The translations under genes and the position numbers were made by a program. 64,000 nucleotides of DNA from Puccinia triticina (taxonomy: Eukaryota > Basidiomycota > Pucciniomycetes > Pucciniales > Pucciniaceae): the NCBI RefSeq assembly GCF_026914185.1, contig NC_070561.1, positions 7,502,001-7,566,000 of the forward strand, written 5' to 3'. Positions 22,147 through 33,570 of the stretch are shown piece after piece. The notes beneath the pieces are model-generated. The model was not told the origin of the DNA, did not search any database, and was given only the letters and a program-made list of their open reading frames with translations. Every line of letters starts with the position of its first letter. Position 1 is the first letter of the stretch.

Positions 22147-23177
22147 TTAGTGATATTTTGCAACTGATCACAGTGTTGCTGCTACATTTGGGGGTATTTT
22201 GGTCATTCAAGGTACACAATGAATCTTCAGGGGCATTCGATTATTTTGATACCAATATCATGGAAGAACTCCCACGCTGCGCTGAGATATGTTGGCAGGA
22301 ACACCAAGAAACTACCAAATTAGTGATATTTGGCAACTGATCATATTATGGCTGCTACATTTGGGGGTTTTATGGTCATTCAAGGTACTCAATCAATCTT
22401 TGAGGGTATTTGATTATTTTTGTTCCAATATCATGGAAGAACTCCCACGGTGGGCTGAGATATAGTGGCAGAAACACCAAGAAACTACCAAATTAGTGAT
22501 ATTTGGCAACTGGTCACATTGTGGCTGCTACACTTGGGGGTTTTGTGGTCATTTGAGGTACTCAATCATTGTTTGAGGGCATTCTATCATCTTGGTACCA
22601 ATATCATGGAAGAACTCCCATGCTGGGCTGAGATATAGTGGCAGAAACACCGAGAAACTACCAAATTAGTGAGATTTGGCAACTGATCAGATTGCAGCTG
22701 CTACATTTTGGGGTTTTGTGGTCATTTAAGGTACGCAATTCATCCTTGGGGGCTATTGCTCATTTTTACACCAATATCATGGAAGAACTCCCAGGCTGCT
22801 TTGAGATATAGTGGCAGAAACCCCAAGAACCTACCAAATTAGTGAGATTTGGCAACTGATGAGATTGTAGCTGCCACATTTGGCGGTTTTGTGGTCCTTT
22901 AAGGTACACAATGGATCCTTGGGGGCTACTGAACATTTTGACGCCAATATCAGCGAAGAAATCCCTGGCTGTGTTGAGATATAGCGGCAGAAACACCAAG
23001 AAACTACGAGATTAGTGATATTTGGCAACTGATCAGGTCGTAGGGGCTACATTAGGAAGTTTTGTGGTCATTTAAGGTACACAATGAATCCTTGGGGACT
23101 ATTGATCATTTTGAAACCAATATCATGGAAGAACTCCCAGGCTGTGTTGAGATATAGTGGCAGAAACACCAAGAAAC
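22147..23177 (+). repeat. satellite array, continuation
   Basis: Forward ~173-bp units continuing the array split by the CACTA element. Units here are more diverged (CAGATT for CACATT, GAGATTTGG variants). The block ends at the target site of a MITE. Confidence 0.92.
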
Positions 23178-23508
23178 CAACGGTGGGCCACTACGCTACA
23201 TTTAGTCCGTAGTTCAGCGCAGCGTAGCGGATCTAAACTACAAATGACAGGGTTTTCCGTTAGCGGGCAGTGATTGCCCGCTACCGCTAACAGGCACCCC
23301 TTGAAACTACAGGGCCTCTATCGCCGCTATCAGCGCTAGCAGTGCTATTCAACCGCAAAAAAAGCTGATAGCGCTGTTAGCACCGGTTAGCATAGCGTAG
23401 CGTCCCGTAGCGGGCGCTACAACTAACGGCAATGTGTCAGGAACTACGCAACGCTAAACTAGCGGATAGCGCACGCTACGGATAGTTTAGCGTAGCGGCC
23501 CACCGTTG
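23178..23508. mobile_element. 331-bp MITE with 7-bp target duplication
   Basis: Ends are CAACGGTGGGCCACTACGCTA and its reverse complement with one mismatch. AAGAAAC flanks both sides (23171-23177 and 23509-23515), and the satellite reads through after removal. The interior is rich in CGCTA/TAGCG motifs and has no ORF. Same termini occur at 27154-27481 and 42576-42961. Confidence 0.92.
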
Positions 23509-23735
23509 AAGAAACTACCAAGTAGTGATATTTGGCCACTGATCAGATTGTAGCAGCTACATTTGGGGATTTTGTGGTCATGCAAGGTACACAATGAATC
23601 TATGGGGGCTTTTAAACATTTTGGTACCAATTTCATGGAAAAATTCCCAGGCTGTGTTGAGATATAGTTGCAGAAATACCAAGAAACTAACAAAGTAGTG
23701 AGATTTGGCAACTGATCAGATTGTAGCTGCTGCAT
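23509..23735 (+). repeat. satellite array, last units
   Basis: Slightly more than one unit after the MITE. The satellite stops within a unit near 23735 at a junction with AT-rich unique sequence. Confidence 0.88.
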
Positions 23736-24378
23736 AATGGATGTGACCCCAAATACATTATTTCTGGGTTTTATATGCAGAAAAATTGTCCAATGAAGTT
23801 TTATGTGGAAATATTCCTCATTAATCTGTGGTTGATAACAAAAGTAGATAAAAGAAAGAACCTGACAAAAATATGCTAAACCATGGTAAACTAATTTCAA
23901 AAAGGCCTCCTATGCATGTAGCACTTCAAGTATGATATGCAATATCTTGAGCAAGTTCAACCAACCAAATTAAAAATGTGTGCAGGATGGTATCATGAGA
24001 GAGGTCAGGGGTCACTGTTTTTCCTTTTTTGAAAAAAAAGTCGATTTGCAGACTTCTGATAACATAAATTGTTGAAGTAAAAAGAAAAGAAAAAAAAATT
24101 GAGACCCCTCAGCCACCCTGGATTATAAATCCTAAAACTTGCAATTTCTTTTTTTCAGGAAGAATTGAATGGTGTATGTAGAAATTTATGAATGTTATCA
24201 GGCAAAAAAAAAAAAAATCCTGTGGCTTGAAGCTAGCACAAGGGGAAGGAGAGAGATTATAGAATAGTATTAAGGAGACATGGAAAACAGACAAAGGTAT
24301 CAAAAAGAATAATAAAAGAAGAATGATCAATATAAATTGATCAATATACGCTATATTGATCAATATACGACATCACAA
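23736..24378. other. AT-rich stretch without gene
   Basis: Contains several A/T homopolymers (about 24030, 24090, 24205) and a short direct repeat of TTGATCAATATACG near 24338-24370. Probably non-coding flank of the gag relic. Confidence 0.5.
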
Positions 24379-25314
24379 ATTCATCCATCTTGATAGTGAT
24401 GGTTTGCTGTGAAATAGGGAAGGGTCTGCTGGGCCGGTGTTCCCTTTTCAAATATTTTTGATCGCCGCTGATATATTGTTGACTTTCGGATTACCCGGAC
24501 GTCCGACGTTCTGCTGTCGGGGTGGTTGTTGATTTGGCGGTTGATTGGATTGGTTTTGGGCCTGTTGAGGAGGATGTTGTTGACGTCCAGTATGCCAGTT
24601 GGTCTGGAGATTTGTTTGATGTTGCAGAAAAGATCAAAGGACCAAGACATTCTGAGGTTGAGTGCCGTCAAATTGATTGGTTTCTCCGTATGCTGACGTG
24701 ATGATTGTTTGGACATCTCGAGCCGAGACGTCCTTCTTGTCACCCAGCTGGAGAGATATATTTTGGAACAGCTGGGATCTGGACATAGTCGATGGTGACA
24801 GTGCAACTGCTTGGAGTATGAGATACTCGAGTAAGGGCGGCAAAGCCGCCTGTGCGTTTTTGAGATCCGCAAATACAATGAAGATTTTATTGAAGAAACC
24901 TTGGACTTGAGACGGTTCCGTTGCAGGTCCCGTAATCCTGAACTTGAGGAGTCAATTGATGAGCTCCATTTGCCAAAATCAAATGGTTCCCCGGAAGTTG
25001 GCCTGAACCGCATTGAACGCCTCAGTGCCCTTGGTGTATCTATCCACGAGTGAGGATAGCTTGTTGTGCACCGTGATTTGTATGAGGTATAGGAGGCATG
25101 TTTCTTCCTGAGCCAATATTTTTGTATAATTTTCACGGTTGTCGAAGAAAGCCGCATGGCTAAGGGTCAAGAGAAGCACCCGGGAGAGATCTCTCTTCCA
25201 CTTGTTGAAATTTGAGCCGTTGGCCAAGAGTTGTTTGATTTCCGATTTGTAGATACTGGGTTGCTGCAGGAATTTATTTCTGGGGGTGATTTCGGTCCTG
25301 GTTGTCTGCGACAT
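24379..25314 (-). pseudogene. LTR-retrotransposon gag (copia-like) with four in-frame TGA codons
   Basis: A minus-strand gag-like frame from ATG 25314. SNFNKWKRDLSRVL matches the usual (S/N)(N/F)xxWxxxL start of copia-type gag proteins. It runs through LVDRYTKGTEAFNAVQANF and SRSQLFQNISLQLGDKKDV into a Gln/Pro/Asn-rich C-terminus (NQSNQPPNQQPPRQQNVG). One frame is retained throughout, with TGA at 24979-24981, 24952-24954, 24634-24636 and 24448-24450. In all four the preceding base is T, so TCGA is the implied ancestor. No Cys-His knuckle, protease or reverse transcriptase is seen nearby, so this is a gag-only or truncated element. Confidence 0.7.
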
Positions 25315-25344
25315 AGGGATGATAGGAGAGTCGGAAATGATCAA

Positions 25345-26621
25345 AAGTTCAGAAACGGTATCCGTCGAATCTGATGGAGAGCTAGATGGAGAGGTCCCCC
25401 ACGGTATGCTGATCTTGGGTCAATACGTAGGAAAGGGAAGAGTGGCCCTGAAAGGTAAGCCAAACGGATTCCTGACTAAGCAATGGTCAGGTTGAACTTG
25501 TACTGATGGGAATCTGTTTTCATTGATGTGTCAAGTGATTACTTTGGAAAAAATGTACAAAACTGCTGATGTGAAAGGAGATGGAGGCCAATTGTGTTCT
25601 AATGGGTCCGGTTTCTCTTCTATCGGGGAAGGTGGTAACGGAGGTAGCCAAAGAAGTGCCTTGTAAGCCTTAGTTTTTTTCAGTTGTTTCGCCCTTGTCG
25701 GTGGAGGTAGTGGTCCCGCTAAATCCGGTTGATCTTGACAAGTTTTGAACATAAACTTGGTCAAATGTTGGCGGAAGTCAAATAGAGAGGCTAGCGCTTT
25801 GGTAGTTGGACAACTCTTAATCTGTTGTGACTGGAATTGCTAAGGTTCATTGCTCCTCCCTGCCCGCCTCTTGACTCCCCTATACTCCAAATGTGGAGTT
25901 TGTCCACCCCACACCACTACAGGCAAGCTTTGAGAGTGAGGCTTTGGCAGACCTTGAGAGCAAGATTTTGAAGAATTCAAAGACGAGAGTGATGGATGTC
26001 TTCAGGAGGAACAAATAGTCAGAGAGGTTGTGAAAATGATTTGAAGAGACTATTTCTGATGGTGTCAACAAGTTTTATTGAGTGAGTTCCCCAAGGAAAA
26101 AGAGTGAGTCGAAGAGAGGAGTCGAGTTTAAGTATCTTGAGATGAGGCGAGTTTTGCTGATGGGAAAGAGTATTGAGGCAGACAACCGAGCGTGACGGAG
26201 AAAGACAAATTGAGTTGAATCAAGGGATGAGCAAGGGAAACAGAGTGTGAGACTAGACGAAAACCAAGAAATTGGACACGTTGAGTGACATTCCTATGTC
26301 ATACATGTCACAGAATGACAGCTCAAGTTGAGGCGTGACCTTGACTCTCAACAGTAGCAGTATTAGTGTTTTGGCAGTAGTAGAACCAAGCATAACACAA
26401 CAACAGATTTGATTTAAACAGCATATTAGTAATGTGTAGTAAGAGTATAACAAAGTAAGTATATTGCCTGCGAGCAAAGAAGTTATAATAGATTTGCTAG
26501 CCTGTTGAATCAAGTGATGTAGGACTGATAGAGATTAATATATGAAAGTAAGATCTATCTTGGAATAAGCCATATCTTTATAAATATTCATTACAAGACT
26601 CTTAGATATTTTCATAGTATT
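25345..26621. other. unassigned retroelement flank
   Basis: About 1.3 kb upstream of the gag relic. A Pro-rich minus-strand frame (25764-25531) may be a gag leader but cannot be assigned. No clear LTR pair is found. Confidence 0.35.
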
Positions 26622-26653
26622 ATTAGAGGGGCAGGTCTTTCAAACCACCCGTA
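26622..26653 (+). repeat. LTR terminus fragment
   Basis: ATTAGAGGGGCAGGTCTTTC and the bases after it match, in reverse complement, the start of the Ty3 LTR at 59594 over about 32-36 bp; flanking sequence does not match. Confidence 0.45.
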
Positions 26654-26741
26654 AGTTGTGATAGCCTTTCAACCTATTAAGCAATTTATTTCCCCCTCAG
26701 CGGATATTTCACCAAATTATATTTAGTGTCCCACACAAGTC

Positions 26742-28670
26742 CTACACTGGTACTACATCACGCGGCCGTTTTTTGGGGCTTGCCATCCAGCAAGCAAACT
26801 CACAAATAGGATCACCTTTGTTGATCATCTTTCGAAGGAATTGATTTCCGTAGAAACTTCCGCCCTGAAAAAAGAATGATTTCTGGTGATCCTGACCAAC
26901 CAAAACCAGAAAACCTTCAATTCCAAGAGCATCACTGATCTCTTTCATCTTGAAGGAAATTTATATCAGTGTCCCATAACCAAATTTTAGTTATAGGTGC
27001 TTCTCACTTTCTTCTGTGTGTCACTAGCCCAGGCTTGAACCCCAGCGTTGAGCTTCTTTGCTGATTTGATTTTTTTCTCAAACAGCCCTTGTTCATCGAG
27101 ATTGTGATTGGTGTTGTTATGCATGGTAGTCAAAGTTCAAGGGTTGTTTGTACCAACGGTGGGCCCTTACAGTTAACCGTAACCGTAAAGTATTGTAAAG
27201 TATTGAAAAAGAAGTTACAATACAGAAAATTAAGATTATCAAGTGTATAAAAAACTCAACTATAACCCCCACGGGTGCAAAAATACGCAAAAATACCCCA
27301 AATAACATCAAATATCAGCCATTTTTCATAGATACAGCCAAAAACATATTGTAATTTATTGTAAAGTATCAAAAATTTGATATTTTTTTGATAAAATTAA
27401 CACCTTTTTCTTAAAAATAACAGTCAATGTGTTACGTGTTTAGGCCTAAATATTGTAACGTGATGCATTGGCCCACCTTTGTTTGTACTGTTGGTGTTTT
27501 GGTTAATAGCAGTGTTCTCGTATGCTTCCAAAGCGTCTTTGTTTTGTTGACCACGGTCATTTTCAACTTAAGAAAAAAAGAAAATGAGAAAATAAGTATC
27601 AAAAATTTGCCAACTGTGATAGATTGTACAAGAGTAAGAGCACTCACCATTGGAATAAAACTTACCAGGATCATCATTCTGGAACTTGTGCCAAGTACTT
27701 TTTCCACGAGATCAACATTGTCCAAGGTAGCTAGTAAGTGATTTGAAGGGTTGTTGGTGCTTTAACAATAGCATGTGCTGGTTTCGCTGGTAATTGAAGT
27801 AAAGATCTTGGGCTTTGTGCTTAATATCTGGTCAAGTCGCTTATAGACAATGTGAGTCTTGTGCAATTCACGCAGCTCTCTCAATGATTTGCCTTCATAT
27901 TGCTTTACAATGTGGTCAGGAAGGACACGGTCTAACAAATAGATGTCTTTGTTAGCAGACCTGGCTTGTGTCAAACCTGGAATGGTAGAGCTTGGTGGGA
28001 CTGGCCAGATTGAATCTGAAGAGTCTGGGCGCTGGCTTGTAGAAGCTGGACGTGTGTCAATAGCCCAAGCAGAGTAAGATTTAATCACAGCTTGTTGTTG
28101 CCCCGAGGTTGTGGAAATCATACCCCCTAAGCTGCCAAGAGATTGAGAGGGGATTCTGTCTGAGATTGGACGAGACAAATCACTACTAGCTAGGTTTGAG
28201 CTGCTTGCTGGCTTGCCTGCAATAGTGCCAGTAGCCCTGGATATTATTTGCTCTTTGGGCGGGTTTCTCGCGTTTACAGGTTTAGGCGGTCCAGAATACG
28301 CGCTTTTAACAATTCCAAGTGGACCAGATTATATGCCAGAAGCCGCATGGATGGCCGCACGAGTTGATGATATATAACCATGGGTATGTCCAGGAAATTG
28401 CTTGAAAGGACTCTGATGATTCAAGCAAATGGGGTGCCCATAATTGTATTTGGTGCCTGTGTAAAAATGGTTGGCAGGAAAGTTGTTGAGTTCCAATGGC
28501 TGATTTGGGAGACGACCGGTTTGAGGCTGCGCTTGACTGAGAGAGAATCCTTGGGAAAGACTTCTCTCCAAGAAAGGATTGTTGATTGATGGGTTGGAAA
28601 ATGAGTTGCGGCAAAGTTGTTGGAACTGGTAGTAGTTCTGTTGGGATGACTGCTGGCCGTTGTGATACAT
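26742..28670 (-). pseudogene. multi-exon gene of unknown family, broken by stops and a MITE
   Basis: A minus-strand gene starting at ATG 28670 with a Gln/Asn/Ser-rich N-terminus. One frame continues through TAA at 28329-28331 and 27762-27764 to a splice donor at 27665. A 99-bp intron (27567-27665) precedes an exon interrupted by a 328-bp MITE at 27154-27481. With the MITE and one TTTGTAC copy removed, the exon continues (TGA at 27137-27139) to QGLFEKKIKSAKKLNAGVQAW. After another intron comes MKEISDALGIEGFLVLVGQD, ending at 26742. The exon phase across 27567 is off by one base, so an indel is likely. I think of it as a rust-specific family but cannot name a function. It is clearly inactive. 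Confidence 0.6.
27154..27481. mobile_element. 328-bp MITE, same family, inside a pseudogene exon
   Basis: Ends CAACGGTGGGCCC and GGCCCACCTTTG, with TTTGTAC duplicated on both sides (27147-27153 and 27482-27488). Length is close to the 331-bp copy at 23178, but the interior is a different, AT-rich sequence. Confidence 0.85.
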
Positions 28671-28874
28671 CTTGGATATTTCAAAGAGGGCAATAATTGT
28701 AATGTTTCTTTTTAAGAGTCTCAAGTGCTATGTGTATGTACTTGTGTGAGGTTGTAACTTTTTGGTTTGAAGTACGAGCGGTGTGGGGAGTCAAACTGAA
28801 GCTGGAGGATTTGGCAGGGCGGGATGCAGAACAGTCAGGTGGGCGGGACAGATGCTAAAGAATGGGTGTACAAT

Positions 28875-28923
28875 GCAGTTAAGACCCGCGTTCCCAGACA
28901 TCTCTGGAACACGGGCTTAACTG
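28875..28923. repeat. 49-bp imperfect palindrome
   Basis: CAGTTAAG, CCCG, GTTCC and AGA pair with TCT, GGAAC, CGGG and CTTAACTG around a CA centre. Several single-base mismatches lie between paired blocks. It could form a cruciform or be a protein-binding site. Confidence 0.6.
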
Positions 28924-28934
28924 TCTACATCCAT

Positions 28935-29090
28935 GTTACATAGGTCCACTCCCCCAACTTACCTGCTGCTCAAATCAGCGGCCTGAGCAACGTGAGCCCT
29001 GCCCCCACGACTTGAGGCTCCCACTGGACCTCAGGTATTCCAAACCTGCCCCCTCTTGCAAACGAGCCCCCAAGCCTGAACTCAACCGTT
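28935..29090 (+). repeat. shared upstream module, fragment
   Basis: CACTCCCCCAACTTACCTGC followed by CTCAAATCAGCGGCCTGAGC and GACTTGAGGCTCCCACTGGA. The same series occurs before the genes at 38931 and 43971, and inverted at 59215-59510. Here it ends in GTTGG with no gene following. Confidence 0.7.
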
Positions 29091-29098
29091 GGAATTCT

Positions 29099-29250
29099 GT
29101 GCGCTCTAGTGGCCTTGCATCTGGTGCGCTATAGTGGCGCTGCTTGCTCTGCCTTTTTACTAATCTGGTGCGCTCTAGTGGCGCTGCTCGCTCTGCATTT
29201 TTACCAATCTGGTGCGCTCTAGTGGCGCTGCACGCTATGCCTCACGCTCC
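29099..29250 (+). repeat. 44-bp tandem repeat
   Basis: About three and a half units each beginning GTGCGCTCTAGTGGCGCTGC, with spacing of 44 bp in the complete units. Confidence 0.75.
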
Positions 29251-29399
29251 TCCATATTCATACCTCTGCTGTTCCGCTTCCCAAGTATTGACATCATTGA
29301 TGACATCACTCAGTCATGTGATGATTGTCAGCTCTATTGATCCGGATTCCCTTCATTTGACTCACTCCCTCTCCCTTCCTTCCATCATTGACAAAACTC

Positions 29400-29980
29400 C
29401 TAACTTAACTAAGTCCCTCTCATTGTGGAGGGGGGACGCCGTCCCGCAGGGACCCTCCAAAGGAGGGACTTATACACTAAGTGGACCTCGCAGCCTGAGA
29501 GAATCAGGAACTTGGCCTTTTTCAATCCTGTGTAGCTTCATCACATCACATTATGTGATTGAGTTGTAGGGGAACAAAAGATGCAGAACATCAAGGAGAA
29601 TCTTTCCACCTATTGTCCTATTTTTAGGGGTATGTAATGACATTCAAATGTCTTTTTTTGCAACTTCATCTAGTTGGCTACATCCCGTATCACACATGTT
29701 GCACTGTACAGAGTCTGGAATCCATGATGTTACAACTCTGATTACAGCTCAACAAGAGGTGTTGAGGATGGGAAAAAATAGTAGAAAGATAGGGACAGCT
29801 TGGGCCATCCCAGAAATGTAAACAATTTCAAAAATGGTGCAGAGGCTCATGAGGGAGAGTGATTCTAAAAAAGTCCCCACCAAAAGTCATAATTCTCTCA
29901 GGCCGCAGGGTCCACATAGGGCGTAAGTCCCTCCTTCGGAGGTCGCTTCGCTCCCCCGAGGAGGGAATTAGCTAAGTTAG
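29400..29980. mobile_element. 581-bp Mutator-type MITE with 9-bp target duplication
   Basis: Begins CTAACTTAACTAAGTCCCTC and ends with an imperfect reverse complement. ACAAAACTC is duplicated at 29391-29399 and 29981-29989. Subterminal blocks (GGAGGGACTTA and CCTGAGAGAAT) are also inverted, so the imperfect repeat extends over about 130 bp. A second copy is at 41345-41943. Nine-base duplications fit the Mutator superfamily. Confidence 0.9.
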
Positions 29981-29989
29981 ACAAAACTC

Positions 29990-30585
29990 ATTCTCCACTC
30001 ATACTCACATCTCCAAGTACTCTGTCAATCCTAATAGACTTGAATGTCATCCTCAAGTCTATTAACCTTAAGCTAACAACACTTCAAGTTATTCTTCAAT
30101 TGCTCTATTGCTCCCCTACCTTTATTCCCTTTCCGTTGTCACCTTCTCACCCATTTGTATTTCTTCTATTCTCAACCCTCATCATAAATTGGACAATCTC
30201 AACTCATCACTATTGTCAATATACTTTTACTTCTGATTCCTCAACAGATCAATCATCTCTTGTCAACTTCATCGGAGTACCTTCAAGTTACTTCTAATTG
30301 ATTCTCATCTCCCAGAATCCTGATCATATGGTGAGAAAAAGAACACAATCTTTCTATCTTGTGACCAATCTATAATATACTAATTTCTTTTTGTGTTTAG
30401 CAATACTACAGTCCTTTTTCTAAATCCTTGTCTGGCTCTCTTATTTTATTACATATAAAATATTCTCAACTGGTATGACTAATTCTTTAATTTCTTATTG
30501 ATTGTTCCAATTGTTCTAATACTTGTTATTAGTTCTGGTTCTATTTTTGGGAACCTGAATCTATAGTTTTATTATCAACTGTTGG
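29990..30585. other. AT/CT-rich intergenic stretch
   Basis: No gene seen. The right end reads GTTGGGCCACTTTCCCTGCTTTCAG across the junction, the same acceptor-like segment as at 38905. Confidence 0.5.
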
Positions 30586-31022
30586 GCCACTTTCCCTGCT
30601 TTCAGGTACATATCCTCTAGGCTTTTCAGTCATGCTTCCGGTATCAATTTCAAGCGGGGTCAACCAAATTGTCATCCCCCTCATATGCTGCAAAATCTCA
30701 GAAGAGCAGCCGCTAAGTGATGGTAAAACAAAGTGGATTCATATGTAAGATTGTGCTTATTTTGCTATTGCACATGACATGATTTGACTTAAGATTCTTT
30801 TGGAACTGTAGTTGTAGGGCTTTGGACAAGAATGCACTCTGTGCCATCCTGAAGAAAGTGCCTGGATTAAACCAGGAAGAAGAGGTGATGGTGTACATCC
30901 AAATGGATGAAAAAAGTGTGGTAAGCATATTTTCAAATAAATACATAGAGTGCAGATGTGATGGTAAATGATTTCAAAAAACTGTAGCATCTCATCAATT
31001 ATGATGAGTAAAAGAGGATGGT
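30586..31022 (+). pseudogene. 5' exons of the gene family at 38931-40441, truncated copy
   Basis: Parallels 38931-39340 almost base for base. Exons encode a stretch with PVSISSGVNQIVIPLICCKI and, after a splice, ALDKNALCAILKKVPGLNQE. The copy then runs into a large palindrome and loses the remaining exons. It is a truncated, inactive duplicate. Confidence 0.6.
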
Positions 31023-31510
31023 TCCACACAGCCAAGTAGATGGCTTGATTGACCCAGCTGGATTTGTTACCCGGATCAAATATGCAGTCCAGCACCGGAT
31101 CTCCATCAAACGCTGGAGCTGAAAATGAGCAGCAAATCTCATTTATCATATCTGGTCGAATTTACCAGGAAAACAGTCTCCTTTGCAGGGTTGGAGAAGC
31201 TGTACAATCAACTTGGTGAAACAATTGATCTCCGCCAGCAACATTTGGCTTGCTTACCAGATGCAACTGGTGGCTCCAGCAGCGGCAATGGTTGCTGGCA
31301 AAGATCAATTGTTTCACCAAGTTGATTGTACAGCTTCTCCAACCCTGCAAAGGAGACTGTTTTCCTGGTAAATTCAACCAGATATGATAAATGAGATTTG
31401 CTGCTCATTTTCAGCTCCAGCGTTTGATGGAGATCCGGTGCTGGACTGCATATTTGATCCGGGTAACAAATCCAGCTGGGTCAATCAAGCCATCTACTTG
31501 GCTGTGTGGA
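31023..31510. repeat. large palindrome, arms ~225 bp, spacer ~40 bp
   Basis: 31023-31247 pairs almost perfectly with 31286-31510. Both arms carry the same gene fragment (MSSKSHLSYLVEFTRKTVSF) in opposite orientation. The spacer includes CCAGATGCAACTGGTGGCTC. It looks like a template-switch product of one exon of the gene at 38931-40441. Confidence 0.9.
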
Positions 31511-32478
31511 TGTGAGCCTGAGTCTCTATAGTGACAGCAGGACACAAGAAATGGGGGGGCAATAGTTGGATTTCTTGGGATAAAGAAATTACAACTATAA
31601 TAGAAAAAGAGAAAGAGAGAGAGAAACCAAGCAGGATAAGAAGGAAGAGAAGTACTAGGTTATTCTAGTGGGAATGCACGTCCACTGGCAATGCTACTCT
31701 TCAGAAGAGTGCTGCTAATCTGTGCAAGAAGTGCTACAGCTTCCTCTCAGGAGGGTATCTGGATTAGATAAGTCTTAATCCAGCCACAGTTTTTTAGACT
31801 TCTCTCTGGACAGTCAAGGTTCTTAATGGGAAACCTGAGGGACAGCCCTGAACCTAGATTTTGAGGCAAAGGCCTGATGATAAGAAGGGACAGCCCTGTG
31901 ATCAAGATGGAGGCAAAGGCCTATAGATATGGAGGGACAGCCCTGTGATCAAGGAGGAAGCAAAGCAAGAAGAAAAGGCAGATCCAGCAAGACACAGAGT
32001 TGTACCTCTGAGATAAACAAGGTTCAGTGAAAGAGGTTACTCACTGTCAATATCCTAGGCGCCTGTGACGGTAGGTATACTGGGAGTATAGTAGGCTCTT
32101 TGGTGGTGATCCTGGAGTTATCTGGGTGGTGGTTCTGGTGTGCTGAAGTCTGTGGATCCGCCTCAGGCAAGGGGGATCCTGACTACGAAAATTTTCACAG
32201 TTTGCTTATGTAATTTACATATGTACATGTGGTTTGGCGCGCCTAGTAGCGCTGACACGTCACAACTGCGCAAGGGCGCTACAACTCAGTAACTCAGGGA
32301 AGGAGTATAGTTACAATGAATTGGTAAGTTGTAACTAGGGTTAAAATTGCATGAGGAAACAGAATATGAAGTCAAAACAGGGATATCTCTTAAGATGAAA
32401 AAGATATAAAGTAATTTATATGTAACAAAGGTAGAACAGGCAGCTTTTAGGTCAGCTGTGATGACTCTAAGGCTGACA
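31511..32478 (+). mobile_element. solo LTR (968 bp)
   Basis: Starts TGTGAGCCTGAGTC and ends GACTCTAAGGCTGACA, so TG...CA with longer inverted ends. GTGGA is duplicated on both sides (31506-31510 and 32479-32483). After removal, the right arm of the palindrome continues (ACCATCCTCTTTTACTCATC at 32484 pairs with sequence near 31010), so the insertion is younger than the palindrome. No internal coding region remains. Confidence 0.9.
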
Positions 32479-32540
32479 GTGGAACCATCCTCTTTTACTC
32501 ATCATAATTGATGAGATGCTACAGTTTTTTGAAATCAACA

Positions 32541-32600
32541 AACAGTGTGCTTTGGCACACTCCTCTTACGGAGTGTGCTTTGGCACTACTAAATCTCACT
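32541..32600 (+). repeat. hairpin minisatellite GTGTGCTTTGGCACAC
   Basis: Two copies of GTGTGCTTTGGCACACT separated by CCTCTTACG. The same unit is repeated at 33770-33905. Confidence 0.65.
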
Positions 32601-33213
32601 TTTGGCAGAGCTGGCTAAACCCCAGCTATATTTAAGCATGTTATGTATGCTTGTATGTGTGACTACTGAACATGCCCAGAAAGTATGTGGTTCATCTGGA
32701 GTTGTGTGATGTACACACTGATTGGTTGTGTTTTGCACTCCCATGTACTATGGCAGGAGTGAAAATTCCCCCTGGCTGGGGTCAAAGTTGGTCCACCCTG
32801 CTCAATTAGAACTCATGTTACACAACACCACTTACATATGTAAATCACACACCTCACACCTCACCAACTTGGCATCACATTTTAATCCAACCCCAAGAGC
32901 ATACTCCTAAATCAACCCATCTCTACGTGAATTCAGCGCCTCTTGACAGAGGGAAGGAGATAGTCCAGAATGGCAACTACCAATATTAGATCATACAGGT
33001 CTTCATACTGCTCTCCTCTCATTTCAACAGACTTACCAAAGCCTGTCTCAAACAAATCCAAGCAAAACAGAAGGCAATGCACGTTTGTTGTCTTGGTTCT
33101 TCACTGGTACCATTGCGGGCTTGTGATACCTCTGTTCAATAAACAGCCCAAAAGAGTCACAACATAAAAAGCTGAGCGGGTGGGTCAACCAAAAAGCTCC
33201 ACAGCAGCTCCAG

Positions 33214-33570
33214 ATGTTGGCCTGCATCATTGTTTTTGTTCCAAAAGCAGTATTCACCTCCAACAAATCTGGCCCAGTCATCACAATTGCCAATGCCTCA
33301 GCCCTCTTAACAGCCGGGGCAAATTCTCTTAAACAAAGGGTTGATAGTGGTGGCTCCTTCACGATGGAACACAACTCCTTTGACAACCTGCAACTCTATT
33401 TCTGGGATTTCTTGCACTCCATTTGTTTTGACAAGATTGGAAAAGATGGGAAACTGGATGTCAATTGGAAACAAGTCCATCAAAAGTTTCATGAACGTTT
33501 TGCTCCCCAGACCATCTTAAACTTGTTTTCCCAAGACATTGAAATAGCTCTGAGGGATCATAAATTTTAA
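33214..33570 (+). CDS. hypothetical 118-aa protein or gene fragment
   Basis: An open frame from ATG 33214 to TAA 33570. It contains SGPVITIANASALLTAGANS and DNLQLYFWDFLHSICFDKIG, and ends in NLFSQDIEIALRDHKF. Composition is protein-like throughout. The start is at the edge of hydrophobic sequence and an upstream exon is likely, so this may be the C-terminal piece of a larger gene. I cannot name the family. It lies between a solo LTR and minisatellites, which favours a relic. Confidence 0.45.
   Translation: MLACIIVFVPKAVFTSNKSGPVITIANASALLTAGANSLKQRVDSGGSFTMEHNSFDNLQLYFWDFLHSICFDKIGKDGKLDVNWKQVHQKFHERFAPQTILNLFSQDIEIALRDHKF

Noticed and set aside
23178..23508. Assigning the CAACGGTGGGCC MITEs to hAT because a hAT gene is nearby
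   Set aside because: All three duplications are 7 bp, not 8, and the hAT copies do not carry these ends.
25286..25495. Plus-strand ORF opposite the gag gene
   Set aside because: Antisense shadow of the gag frame, which has the recognisable motif.
26622..26653. Calling this the 5' LTR of the gag relic
   Set aside because: Only the first ~36 bp match a known LTR end and no second LTR was found near 24 kb.
31125..31408. Two opposing ORFs with the same N-terminus as separate genes
   Set aside because: They are the two arms of one palindrome carrying a single exon fragment.
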